Shown in pieces: positions 1 through 7,151 of a DNA stretch of 15,849 nt. Numbering within the stretch: the stretch's first letter is position 1; each line of letters starts with the position of its first letter. Under the pieces are notes generated by a model. The model searched no databases and was not told where the DNA came from. It saw only the letters and a program-made list of their open reading frames with translations. Source of the stretch: DASYSL01 sp036003365 (GTDB lineage: Bacteria; Eisenbacteria; RBG-16-71-46; DASYSL01); contig DASYSL010000167.1 in the NCBI GenBank assembly GCA_036003365.1, forward strand, positions 1-15,849, given 5' to 3'. A program made the position numbers and the translations under genes.

Positions 1-62
1 TGGACCGCGCCGAAGACGTGCGCAAAGCCGTCGCCGAATTGAAGCGCCGAGGTTGGGAATGA
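1..62 (+). CDS. 3' end of an unrecognised CDS (start lies before the window)
   Basis: An open frame enters the window (first whole codon at base 3) and stops with TGA at 60-62. Its tail reads DRAEDVRKAVAELKRRGWE, a charged, probably helical C-terminus. The stop overlaps the ATG of the next gene in an ATGA arrangement (59-62), which is typical of translational coupling, so this is very probably the upstream member of the same operon. Nineteen residues are too few to assign a family and I do not name a function. Confidence 0.6.
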   Translation, partial: DRAEDVRKAVAELKRRGWE

Positions 63-517
63 AGACCGCGCTCGTTCTCATATTGTTGCTCGTGGCCGCG
101 CCGGCTGATGCCTGGCAGCCGCCTTCCGGCGGTCCGAGCAAGATCGCCAAGCGCGTGCTCGACAGCCTGCAAGATCCGGCGAAGGTACCCATACCTCGCG
201 ATGTCGAAGAGCGGTCGCGTCATGACGTCGTGCAGGCGACGGCGCCGGTCTCGCAAGGCAGTACTCCTTCGCCAGGTGGTTGCTGGCAAGTGCAACTCAC
301 CGCGGTTTCGGATCCGGATCGCGCCCGCGACATGGCGGCGCAGGAGAGCTCGCGGCTTGGCGTGCCGGTTCATGTCGCCGTCGAAAATGGGCTCTCGAAA
401 GTGCGGGCGGGGGACGACTGCATGACCTACGACCAAGCGACCGCACTGCGCGATCAGGTGCGTCCGGGTTATCCGGGGGCCTTCGTCATCCGCTCGGCAG
501 GGCCCACCGGCTCATGA
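59..517 (+). CDS. Secreted SPOR-domain protein
   Basis: A 152-residue protein. Residues 1-18 form a clear Sec signal peptide: Lys2, a run of Leu/Val/Ile, and a probable cut after ADA. A Pro- and charge-rich linker follows to about residue 72. Residues 75-148 look like a SPOR (sporulation-related) repeat: an opening CWQVQL strand, a helix starting SDPDRARDMAA, a central VENGLSKVRAG strand, a second helix TYDQATALRDQV, and a closing AFVIR strand. SPOR domains generally bind denuded septal peptidoglycan, so a periplasmic cell-wall role is inferred. Cys75 and a second Cys just after the central strand could form a disulfide, as expected for an exported protein. I chose the ATG at 59, not the in-frame TTG at 53, because it starts the signal peptide directly and overlaps the upstream stop. 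The stop overlaps the next start as ATGA at 514-517. Confidence 0.8.
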   Translation: MKTALVLILLLVAAPADAWQPPSGGPSKIAKRVLDSLQDPAKVPIPRDVEERSRHDVVQATAPVSQGSTPSPGGCWQVQLTAVSDPDRARDMAAQESSRLGVPVHVAVENGLSKVRAGDDCMTYDQATALRDQVRPGYPGAFVIRSAGPTGS

Positions 518-1761
518 CCCCTGATCTGCTCGTCCTCTACGAAGATGAAAACTGGAAATCGCTGTGGCCGCTCTCGGCCACGCGGCCGGTGTGGGATCTG
601 CGCCTCGGCGTACGTTGCCTTTGGGAAAAGACCCGCGACATCTGGAAGCCGCTCGCCGTGGCGGTCGAGAGCTCCGGCAATCGCGGGCGCGCACCGATCG
701 TCGAGGCCTTCGCGGCGCGGCGCGAGCTCGCCGTGGAAGCGGAGAGCGAGCAGGCGCGCGGATCCATCCTCTGGTGGAATGGAGCCGCGATTCCGCTCGG
801 CGCTCCGCCCGATGCCGGTCCCACGCTCACCGAGGGCGTGCGGCTCGTGGACTCGACCGGAGCCATCGTCGGGGTGTGGCATCGCGCCGAGGTGCCGTCG
901 GCGCGGGCCATGGCGCTCACCAAGGCTGGCGCTCCGCTGCCGTCGGATTGGCGCGAGCTGCCATGCGAAGTGGTTTGGGTGCGCCAGCTCTGGGACCTGC
1001 TCACGCTGCTCGACCATGAGATCGATCGCGACGTTCAGGCTCTGGGTGATCCGGGCGGAACGCCGACCCTGCCCAACGTGCATCTGCTCGGCACGCGCAT
1101 CTCGGTGGCGCGCGACGTGCGCATCGATCCCGGATGCGTGCTCGACGCGCGACCGGGGCCGATCGTCATCGCCGAGGGCGCGAGTCTCGCCCCGTTCACG
1201 CATTTGGAAGGTCCCGCCATCATCGGCGAAAGCACGCAGCTCCTCGGCGGAAGGCTGTCGCGCGTCGCCCTCGGCCCACAATGCCGCGTGGGCGGCGAAG
1301 TCGAGGCCACGATCTTTCGCGGCTACGCCAACAAGCGCCACCAGGGATTCCTCGGGCACGCCGTGGTCGGCGAATGGGTGAACCTGGGAGCCCTGACCAC
1401 GAACAGCGATCTCAAGAACACGTATGGCGCCGTGCGCGTATGGGTCGAGGGTAAGGAGCGCGACAGCGGCGAATCCAAAGTGGGCTGCTTCATCGGCGAT
1501 CATGTGAAGACCGGCATTGGAACGCTGATCGCTACGGGAGCCGTCATCGGCCCGGGCTCGAATCTCTTCGCCGGCGGACAGTTCACGCCCAAACACGTGC
1601 CGGGCTGGTCGTGGTGGGACGGCGAGCGCGCCGAGGCCCACGCCTGGGACAAATTCATCGAGACCGCGCGCACCGCCATGGGGCGTCGCGAACGCGAGCT
1701 CACGCCCACCGAGGAGGCCGCTCTTCGTGCGGCCTGGGAAGCGGGGCCTCGCACCCGCTAG
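514..1761 (+). CDS. GlmU-like sugar nucleotidyltransferase with left-handed beta-helix domain
   Basis: A 415-residue two-domain protein of the 'alternative bacterial GlmU' type. The N-terminal part carries the diverged nucleotidyltransferase signature LYEDENWKSLWPLSATRPVW followed by DLRLG and an EK pair, in place of the glycine-rich LxxGxGTRM loop of classical GlmU. From about residue 185 the sequence becomes hexapeptide-like (VARDVRIDPGCVL, IAEGASLAPFTHLEGPAIIG), as in left-handed beta-helix acyltransferases. It ends with the conserved block NKRHQGFLGHAVVGEWVNLG and TTNSDLKNTYG. By family it should make an activated sugar, possibly UDP-GlcNAc from glucosamine-1-phosphate for the cell wall, in the cytosol. 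The exact substrate cannot be read from sequence. The ATG at 514 overlaps the preceding stop, so translational coupling is likely, and galT starts 9 bases downstream. Confidence 0.82.
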   Translation: MTPDLLVLYEDENWKSLWPLSATRPVWDLRLGVRCLWEKTRDIWKPLAVAVESSGNRGRAPIVEAFAARRELAVEAESEQARGSILWWNGAAIPLGAPPDAGPTLTEGVRLVDSTGAIVGVWHRAEVPSARAMALTKAGAPLPSDWRELPCEVVWVRQLWDLLTLLDHEIDRDVQALGDPGGTPTLPNVHLLGTRISVARDVRIDPGCVLDARPGPIVIAEGASLAPFTHLEGPAIIGESTQLLGGRLSRVALGPQCRVGGEVEATIFRGYANKRHQGFLGHAVVGEWVNLGALTTNSDLKNTYGAVRVWVEGKERDSGESKVGCFIGDHVKTGIGTLIATGAVIGPGSNLFAGGQFTPKHVPGWSWWDGERAEAHAWDKFIETARTAMGRRERELTPTEEAALRAAWEAGPRTR

Positions 1762-1770
1762 ACTGGCATC

Positions 1771-2784
1771 ATGTCCGAGCTGCGCAAGGATCCGCTCCTC
1801 GAACGCTGGACCCTCGTCTCTCCCGAGCGCGCCGAGCGCCCTTCGGAGTATCTCGAAGACCAACCCACGCGCGCCGAGCGGCCGTGTCCGTTCTGTCCCG
1901 GCCGCGAGCGCGAGACGCCCAACGAGATCCTGGCCCACCGCGACGGCACGCCGGCGGATGCCCCGGGATGGCGTGTGCGCCTGGTGCCCAATCGCTTCCC
2001 GGCGATCTCGCTGGTCGATCCCGCGCCGCAGGCTTCCGGCGAGTTCTTCGCTTCCCGCCCGGGCATTGGCGTCCACGAAGTGCTGATCGAAACGCCGGAT
2101 CACGACGGCGATCTGGGGACGATGGGGGTCGAGCAGGCGACGCTCGTGTTTCGGGCATTGCGCGAGCGGCTGAGCGGGCTCGCCCGCGACACGCGCCTGG
2201 CTTACGTGCTGGCCTTCGAGAACCACGGCGCTTCGGCCGGCGCCACCATCGAGCACGCGCACGCGCAGATCCTGGGGCTCGACTTCGTGCCCAGCGTGGC
2301 GCGCACCGAGATGGGCGCGGCCGCCGATCGCTATGACGGCACGGGGCGCTGCGCGTGGTGCGAGGCGATCGAGCGCGAGCGCGCCGCGCGAGATCGCGTC
2401 GTGCGCGACGCCGACGGCTTCTTCGCCGCCTGCGCCTTCGCGCCCCGCTTCGAATACGAGACCTGGATCGCGCCCGTGCGCCATGCCACCGCCTTCGAGG
2501 ATGGCGACGGCGCCCAGGACGAAGGTCTGGCGCGCGCTCTCACCGACGTGGTGGGGCGGCTGCAATCGGTCTTGCAGCACCCGGCCTACAACTTCGTCCT
2601 GCACAACGCGCCCTGCCGGAGTCCCCAGCTGCCTTCGTTTCACTGGCACGTGGAAGTCATGCCGCGCACCGCGCGTCTGGCCGGCTTCGAGTGGGGGAGC
2701 GGCGTGCACATCGTCGCCACCTCGCCCGAAGAGGCCGCGCAACGTCTGCGTGAAGCGGGCGCGGCGGCGCCAAGGCAGCGCTGA
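1771..2784 (+). CDS. galT: Galactose-1-phosphate uridylyltransferase
   Basis: A 337-residue HIT-superfamily protein. It would exchange UMP between UDP-glucose and galactose-1-phosphate (Leloir pathway, cytosol). Visible landmarks are RxDPLLERWTLVSPERAERP at the N-terminus, zinc ligand candidates Cys39/Cys42 (CPFC), His111 (TPDH) and His162, and the active-site stretch EHAHAQI with His164 as the expected uridylylated nucleophile. The C-terminal FHWHVEVMPR carries His291/His293. A second CxxC pair lies at 194-197 (CAWC). The motif reads His-Ala-His where classical GalT has His-Pro-His, so this belongs to a divergent GalT branch; a related nucleotidyltransferase acting on another sugar phosphate is possible. 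It lies 9 bases after the GlmU-like gene and 5 bases before glgA, so all are probably one transcript linking galactose use, nucleotide sugars and glycogen. Confidence 0.88.
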   Translation: MSELRKDPLLERWTLVSPERAERPSEYLEDQPTRAERPCPFCPGRERETPNEILAHRDGTPADAPGWRVRLVPNRFPAISLVDPAPQASGEFFASRPGIGVHEVLIETPDHDGDLGTMGVEQATLVFRALRERLSGLARDTRLAYVLAFENHGASAGATIEHAHAQILGLDFVPSVARTEMGAAADRYDGTGRCAWCEAIERERAARDRVVRDADGFFAACAFAPRFEYETWIAPVRHATAFEDGDGAQDEGLARALTDVVGRLQSVLQHPAYNFVLHNAPCRSPQLPSFHWHVEVMPRTARLAGFEWGSGVHIVATSPEEAAQRLREAGAAAPRQR

Positions 2785-2789
2785 CCGCC

Positions 2790-4286
2790 ATGCGCATCGC
2801 CTTTCTCTCAGCCGAGCGCGTGCCGCTCGTCAAAGTCGGGGGCCTCGGCGATGTCGCGTCCGCGCTCACCGACGTGCTCGCGGAGCGCGGCCACGACGTC
2901 GATTGCTTCCTTCCCGACTACCGCGCGCTCACCATTCCCGTGGGAGCTGTGCGCACGCCGGTGCTGGACGTCTTTGCGGTGCCGTTCGGCGATCGCGACG
3001 AGCTGGCGGCGGTGCATCAGCTGAAGCTTCCGGGGAGCCGCGCCACCATCTATCTCGTCGATCACGAGGGCGCGCGCGCCTACTTCCAGCGCGAAGGCAT
3101 CTATGTCGACCCGGCCACGGGCGAGGAATACCCCGACAACGCCGAGCGCTTCCTCTTCTTCTGCCGCGCGGTGTGCGAGGCCATGAAACGGCTCGGCCGT
3201 CCGCCCGACATCGTGCACCTGAACGACTATCAGACGTCGTTCGCGGCGGCCTATCTCAAGCTGGCGTACGCCGGAGATCCGTTCTTCAAGGGCACCGGCA
3301 TCGTGTTCACGGCGCACAACGTGGGCTACCAAGGCATCTATCCCGCGGCCACGCTGACGAGGGCCGGCGTCCCCGGTGGTGGCGTGACGCCGGGATCGCC
3401 TTTCGAGTTCTATGGCAAGCTCAACTTCCTCAAGGTGGGTCTCGAGTTCTCGGACATTCTCACGACGGTGAGCCCGCGCTACGCCAAGGAGATCCAGACC
3501 ACGGCCGAGTACGGTCACGGGCTCGAAGGCGTGTTCCGCGCGCGCGCCGCCGATCTGCGCGGGATTCTGAACGGCATCGACACGGGCATTTGGAATCCGG
3601 AGACCGATTCAGAGATTGCCGCGCGCTACTCGTCCCAGGAGCTGGCCGGCAAGACGGTTTGCAAGAACGCGCTGGCGCGCGAAGCGGGGTGGCCCGAGGA
3701 CTCCGGCTGGCCGATCGTCGGCATCGTGTCGCGGCTCGCGGATCAAAAAGGATTCGATCTGCTCGCGGCGGCCGAAGCCTCGCTCGCCAAGCTCGAAATG
3801 CGGCTCTTCGTCCTCGGCTCGGGGGCCAAGAAGTATCACGATCTCTTCGCGCGCTGGGCGAAGGAGATGCCGGAGCGCGTGCACGCCGTGTTCGGCTTCG
3901 ACGAGCCCTTGTCGCATCGCATCGAGGCCGGCGCCGATCTGTTCCTCATGCCGTCGCGCTACGAGCCCTGCGGCTTGAACCAGATGATGAGCCTGCGTTA
4001 CGGCACGGTGCCCGTCGTCCGCGCCACGGGCGGCCTCGCCGACACCGTGCACGACTTCGGCCCTGCGAACGGGAAGGGGAACGGCTTCTCGTTCGAGCCT
4101 TACACCGCGGCGGCCATGATGGCGTGCCTGCAGCGCGCGCTCGCTACGTATCGAGAGCCGGAGGCATGGCGCCGCGTGCAAGCCAACGGCATGGCCGGAG
4201 ACTTCTCGTGGGATGCCTCGGCGAAGAAATACGAAGAGGCCTATGCCGAAGCCCTGCACAAAACTTCGGTTCGGCCTCACGCGTGA
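2790..4286 (+). CDS. glgA: Glycogen synthase (ADP-glucose type, GT5)
   Basis: A 498-residue GT-B glycosyltransferase that extends alpha-1,4-glucan using ADP-glucose. The N-terminus has the GT5 signature with Lys15 in KVGGLGDV (classically KTGGLADV). It is followed by DVDCFLPDYR, HLNDYQTSF, FTAHNVGYQGIYP and the domain-linker motif ILNGIDTGIWNPETD. The second Rossmann domain shows VSRLADQKGFDLL and PSRYEPCGLNQMMSLRYGT with the conserved acidic residue Glu392, then VRATGGLADTV. Length is normal for the family, with no frameshift or missing motif. It is the last gene of the + strand cluster and faces lysC across a 16-base gap. A 12-bp perfect palindrome (CTCACGCGTGAG, 4276-4287) spans its stop but has no T-tract, so I do not call a terminator. 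Confidence 0.95.
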   Translation: MRIAFLSAERVPLVKVGGLGDVASALTDVLAERGHDVDCFLPDYRALTIPVGAVRTPVLDVFAVPFGDRDELAAVHQLKLPGSRATIYLVDHEGARAYFQREGIYVDPATGEEYPDNAERFLFFCRAVCEAMKRLGRPPDIVHLNDYQTSFAAAYLKLAYAGDPFFKGTGIVFTAHNVGYQGIYPAATLTRAGVPGGGVTPGSPFEFYGKLNFLKVGLEFSDILTTVSPRYAKEIQTTAEYGHGLEGVFRARAADLRGILNGIDTGIWNPETDSEIAARYSSQELAGKTVCKNALAREAGWPEDSGWPIVGIVSRLADQKGFDLLAAAEASLAKLEMRLFVLGSGAKKYHDLFARWAKEMPERVHAVFGFDEPLSHRIEAGADLFLMPSRYEPCGLNQMMSLRYGTVPVVRATGGLADTVHDFGPANGKGNGFSFEPYTAAAMMACLQRALATYREPEAWRRVQANGMAGDFSWDASAKKYEEAYAEALHKTSVRPHA

Positions 4287-4302
4287 GCTGGAGCCGCCGA
4301 CC

Positions 4303-5526
4303 TTAGCGAGCCGCTCTCGCTCCGGCTTTCTCCACGAGCTCGGCATGCAGGCGGCGCACCGCATCGTCGGCGCGCTCGGAGGGGACGAGGAAGCTCACCG
4401 CCAGAGGCGTGGCGCGGGCACCCAGCACTGGGATCTCGGAGCGCGACAAGACCTGGGCGGCGGCCAAAGCCACGTCGGCGTCGCCGGCGAGATCGTGGCC
4501 GGCCAGGGTGACGAGCGCGCGCCCGCGCTCCATCGCCAGCTGCCAGCGCCCGGCGGGCTTCTTGGCTTCGCCCCACGCGCTCTCGAACGCCGCGGCTTCG
4601 CTCTCGCCCAGCGTCCACGCCAGGCGGACGCGCCCGTGCGCGGCGTCGAGCGCGAGCTGGGTCACCGGCACGTCGAGCGCCGAGAGCACTTCGAGCACCG
4701 ATCCTTCGGCGCCGGGGGCGCAGTCGGCGCCCTCGAGCACGGCCAGCACGGCATGGCGCTCGAGCGCCACGGCGCGCACGCTCGGGCCTTCCAGCGAAGC
4801 GGGATCGGTGATCATGGTGCCTTCTCCTTCCGTGAACGACGAGCGCACTTCGAGGGGTACGCGATACTTGGCGGCAAGATCCACGCAGCGCGCGTGCAGC
4901 ACCTGAGCACCCGAGTGCGCGAGCGTGGACATGAAGTCGTAGCCGACGCGCGGCAGGCGTCGCGCTTCGGGCACGAGACGCGGATCGGCGCTGAACACGC
5001 CGTCGACGTCGGTGTAGATCACGCACGGGCCGCCCAGGCTCGCGGCCAGCGCCACCGCCGTGGTGTCCGAGCCGCCGCGGCCCAGTGTCGTCACCTCTCG
5101 CTCGCGCGACACGCCCTGGAATCCGGCGACGATGACGATCGCGCCCTTGTTGAGTGCCTCGCGCACGCGATGGGGGCGGATCTCGGTGACGCGCGCGCGG
5201 CCGTGCCGCTCATCGGTCAAGATGCCGCTCTGCGAGCCGGTGAACGAGATGGCGTTGGCGCCGCGATGTTGGAGAGCGAGTGCCAGGAGCGCCATCGAGA
5301 TGCGCTCGCCGGCGGTGAGCAGCATGTCCATCTCACGCTGGTTGGGCGCTTTGGTGATCTGACCCGCGAGATCGAGCAGGTCGTCCGTGTACTGGCCCAT
5401 CGCGCTCACCACCACGACGAGGTGGTGGCCGGCCTTGTGCGCGGCGAGCACGCGGTCGGCGACCGCCTGGATGCGCTCGACGGTGCCCACCGAGGTGCCG
5501 CCATACTTGTGGACGAGGACCGGCAT
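4303..5526 (-). CDS. lysC: Aspartate kinase
   Basis: A 407-residue aspartokinase, catalysing the first step of the lysine, threonine, methionine and diaminopimelate pathway. The kinase domain (about 1-230) shows KYGGTSVG at residues 7-14, VVVVSAMGQYTDDLL, LLTAGERIS, GSQSGILTDERHGRARV, TTLGRGGSDTTAVALAA and YTDVDGVFSADPRLV. From about residue 255 come two ACT-like regulatory modules, so feedback control by an end-product amino acid is expected; which one cannot be read. An in-frame GTG exists at 5544, but the ATG at 5526 is preferred: MPVLVHKYGG is the usual family N-terminus, and a promoter ends 6 bases before this ATG. No Shine-Dalgarno sequence precedes it. The gene stands alone, convergent with glgA and divergent from the tRNA. 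Confidence 0.95.
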   Translation of the reverse strand: MPVLVHKYGGTSVGTVERIQAVADRVLAAHKAGHHLVVVVSAMGQYTDDLLDLAGQITKAPNQREMDMLLTAGERISMALLALALQHRGANAISFTGSQSGILTDERHGRARVTEIRPHRVREALNKGAIVIVAGFQGVSREREVTTLGRGGSDTTAVALAASLGGPCVIYTDVDGVFSADPRLVPEARRLPRVGYDFMSTLAHSGAQVLHARCVDLAAKYRVPLEVRSSFTEGEGTMITDPASLEGPSVRAVALERHAVLAVLEGADCAPGAEGSVLEVLSALDVPVTQLALDAAHGRVRLAWTLGESEAAAFESAWGEAKKPAGRWQLAMERGRALVTLAGHDLAGDADVALAAAQVLSRSEIPVLGARATPLAVSFLVPSERADDAVRRLHAELVEKAGARAAR

Positions 5527-5532
5527 GCAGCG

Positions 5533-5561
5533 GCGATAGCACACGGCCTGTGGGGAGTCAA
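5533..5561 (-). promoter_or_regulatory. Probable lysC promoter giving a leaderless mRNA
   Basis: On the minus strand TTGACT (5561-5556, five of six bases matching the -35 consensus) and TATCGC (5538-5533, three of six for -10) are separated by exactly 17 bases. Only six bases (CGCTGC) separate the -10 from the lysC ATG at 5526, so transcription would start on or next to the A of the start codon. This fits the absence of any Shine-Dalgarno sequence. It is inferred from hexamer matches only. Confidence 0.5.
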
Positions 5562-5594
5562 CGCGAACACGCGCGCCGAAGCATCGCGCTCGCC

Positions 5595-5622
5595 TTGACA
5601 GGCGGCGAGGGCCGCCGATACT
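5595..5622 (+). promoter_or_regulatory. Sigma70-type promoter of tRNA-Gly
   Basis: A perfect -35 hexamer TTGACA (5595-5600) is followed after 16 bases by GATACT (5617-5622, four of six matches to TATAAT). The predicted start is about 5-7 bases before the mature tRNA 5' end at 5634, a usual layout for a stand-alone tRNA gene with a short 5' leader. Confidence 0.6.
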
Positions 5623-5633
5623 TTAGCGCCCAC

Positions 5634-5710
5634 GCGGAAGTAGCTCAGCCCGGTAGAGCCCCACCTTGCCAAGGTGGTTGTCGCGGGTTCGAATCCCGTC
5701 TTCCGCTCCA
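5634..5710 (+). tRNA. tRNA-Gly (anticodon GCC), CCA encoded
   Basis: A full cloverleaf can be folded by hand. The acceptor arms GCGGAAG and CTTCCGC pair at all 7 positions. The D-arm stem is GCTC/GAGC. The anticodon stem CCACC/GGTGG closes the loop TTGCCAA with anticodon GCC at 5668-5670. The variable loop is TTGTC, and the T-arm is GCGGG TTCGAAT CCCGT with one G-U pair. The discriminator T (5707) is followed by a genomically encoded CCA (5708-5710). The total is 77 bases including CCA. It reads glycine GGC/GGU codons, which are common in this GC-rich genome. Confidence 0.97.
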
Positions 5711-5719
5711 TTCCCGGAA

Positions 5720-5752
5720 GGGCCGGTCCCATGGGACCGGCCCGTTCATTCT
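5720..5752 (+). terminator. Hairpin downstream of tRNA-Gly, probable terminator
   Basis: A perfect 11-bp inverted repeat GGGCCGGTCCC (5720-5730) / GGGACCGGCCC (5733-5743) has a 2-base spacer and is followed by GTTCATTCT. The stem is very strong but the T-tract is poor, so termination may be partial. Read-through from the tRNA promoter could then feed the aquaporin gene that starts at 5774. Confidence 0.5.
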
Positions 5753-5773
5753 GCAGCCCCAGCAGGAGGGACC

Positions 5774-6448
5774 ATGAACGGGATGCGAGCCTATGTTTCG
5801 GAATTCATTGGCACCTTCATGTTGTGCTTCATCGGCGCGGGCGCGATCTGCGCCAGCAAGCTGAGCGGCGGTCAGCTCGATCTCTTGGGCATCGCGCTCG
5901 CCCACGGACTCGCTCTCGGCATCGCCATCACCGCCCTCGCGCCCTTCTCTGGAGGACACTTCAACCCGGCGGTGACTTTCGGATTCGTGCTCACGGGGCG
6001 GATGCCCGCGAGCCGCGGTGTGGCGTACTGGATCTCGCAGCTCCTGGGCGCTTTCGTGGCCGGCCTTCTCGTCTGTGCCGCATTTCCGCTCGAGGTGCGC
6101 GCTCTGGTCGCTTCGGGAGTGCCGGTGCCCAACCACGGTGCTTCGACGTTCACCGCGCTCTGGGTCGAAGCCATACTCACTTTCCTGCTGGTGCTGGCGG
6201 TGTGGGGCACGGCCGTCGACGCGCGCGCCCCGCGCATCGGCGGATTTGGCATCGGCCTCACCGTCACTTTTGATATCCTCATGGGCGGCTACATCTCAGG
6301 GGCGTCGATGAATCCGGCGCGGACCTTCGGCCCCGCGCTCGCCGCCGGCGTGTGGACGAGCCACTGGATCTACTGGGTGGGACCGCTCCTCGGCGGAGGC
6401 GTGGCCGCGCTCCTGTACCAGAATTTCTTCTTGCGAGCCGACGACTGA
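5774..6448 (+). CDS. Aquaporin / MIP-family channel
   Basis: A 225-residue six-helix channel for water or a small neutral solute across the inner membrane. Both half-helix signatures are present: GGHFNPAVTFG in the first half and SGASMNPARTFGP in the second, giving the usual inverted-repeat fold and full family length. Aligning by eye to AqpZ and plant TIPs, the selectivity-filter positions read His (helix 2, in ALAHGLAL), Ile (helix 5, in DILMGG), Ala and Arg (SGASMNPAR). E. coli AqpZ instead has Phe/His/Thr/Arg, so permeability beyond water is possible. The ATG at 5774 follows AGGAGGG (5764-5770) closely; a second in-frame ATG at 5783 would also work. The gene follows the tRNA hairpin, and a methyltransferase follows it after 28 bases. 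Confidence 0.92.
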   Translation: MNGMRAYVSEFIGTFMLCFIGAGAICASKLSGGQLDLLGIALAHGLALGIAITALAPFSGGHFNPAVTFGFVLTGRMPASRGVAYWISQLLGAFVAGLLVCAAFPLEVRALVASGVPVPNHGASTFTALWVEAILTFLLVLAVWGTAVDARAPRIGGFGIGLTVTFDILMGGYISGASMNPARTFGPALAAGVWTSHWIYWVGPLLGGGVAALLYQNFFLRADD

Positions 6449-6476
6449 CGATCGACTGAACATCGAGGGCTGCCCC

Positions 6477-7151
6477 GTGCAGACGCCCGCCGAGCTTCGA
6501 CTCATCGAAACCCTGAACGAGCTGCTCGCGCCGCATGACGGTGCGGTGCCCGCGCTCTTGAGCGTGGGTGCGGGGACGAGCGTGCTCATCGAGGATACGC
6601 TGGTGGCGCGTGGGGCGCGCTTCGTCAGCGATCGCCTCGATCTCGTCGACGCCCACGTCGACCGCCCCTACGTGCGTAACGTGTTTTGCTGCCCCGTGCA
6701 GGCCATGGCGCCGGTGGCGCCCACGAGCTACGACGCCGCCTTCTCCAACTATCTGCTCGAGCACGTGACCGACGTCGAGCGCGCGGCCATCGAGATCTAC
6801 CGCGTGCTGCGCCCCGGCGGCGTGTACGTGGCCAGCGTGCCCAATCCCACCGCGCTCGAGTTCCGGCTGGCGCGCTGGACGCCGCTGTGGTTCCACAAGC
6901 TGGTGCGCGGCCACGTGGTGGGTGAGAAGTACTATTCGTATCGCTCCATCGCCGGGCTGGTGAAGCTCTTCGAGACGGCGGGCTTCCGCGCCCGCGACGT
7001 GTGGCATTTCTCGAGCACCGAAGACTACCTGCAGCGTTTTCCGGTGGCGCGCTCGCTGGCCCGCGCCTACGACCGCGCGCTCATGTCGGCGCACCTGCGC
7101 TCGCTCATGGGCAACGTCTGCCTGGTCTTCCAGAAGCCGCAAGCCGCCTAG
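6477..7151 (+). CDS. Class I SAM-dependent methyltransferase (Methyltransf_11 type)
   Basis: A 224-residue cytosolic methyltransferase of unknown substrate. The SAM-binding motif I is LLSVGAGTS (about 27-35), then an acidic DRLDLVDAHVD segment, motif II YDAAFSNYLLEHV, and motif III as YRVLRPGGVYVASVPNP. The C-terminal region (HKLVRGHVVGEKYYSY, LFETAGF) resembles enzymes acting on lipids, quinones or glycans, but this is only a resemblance. The start is GTG at 6477, preceded by GAGGG at 6465-6469 with good spacing; I see no better ATG. It lies 28 bases after the aquaporin and may share its transcript. Its TAG stop overlaps the stop of the convergent gene within CTAG (7148-7151). Confidence 0.82.
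   Translation: MQTPAELRLIETLNELLAPHDGAVPALLSVGAGTSVLIEDTLVARGARFVSDRLDLVDAHVDRPYVRNVFCCPVQAMAPVAPTSYDAAFSNYLLEHVTDVERAAIEIYRVLRPGGVYVASVPNPTALEFRLARWTPLWFHKLVRGHVVGEKYYSYRSIAGLVKLFETAGFRARDVWHFSSTEDYLQRFPVARSLARAYDRALMSAHLRSLMGNVCLVFQKPQAA

Noticed and set aside
469..2742. 757-codon open frame on the minus strand
   Set aside because: It is antisense to the GlmU-like gene and galT, which have clear family motifs. The translation is Arg/Gly/His-rich without domains, as expected for a shadow frame in GC-rich DNA.
4276..4302. Terminator between glgA and lysC
   Set aside because: The 12-bp palindrome CTCACGCGTGAG has no loop and no T-tract on either strand and overlaps the glgA stop codon.
2333..4306. 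657-codon plus-strand frame over galT and glgA
   Set aside because: Extremely Arg/Ser/Ala-rich and out of frame with two well-supported enzymes.
5634..5773. tRNA-Gly as an integration (att) site of a mobile element
   Set aside because: I see no second copy of the tRNA 3' end in the window and no integrase; the neighbours are ordinary chromosomal genes.
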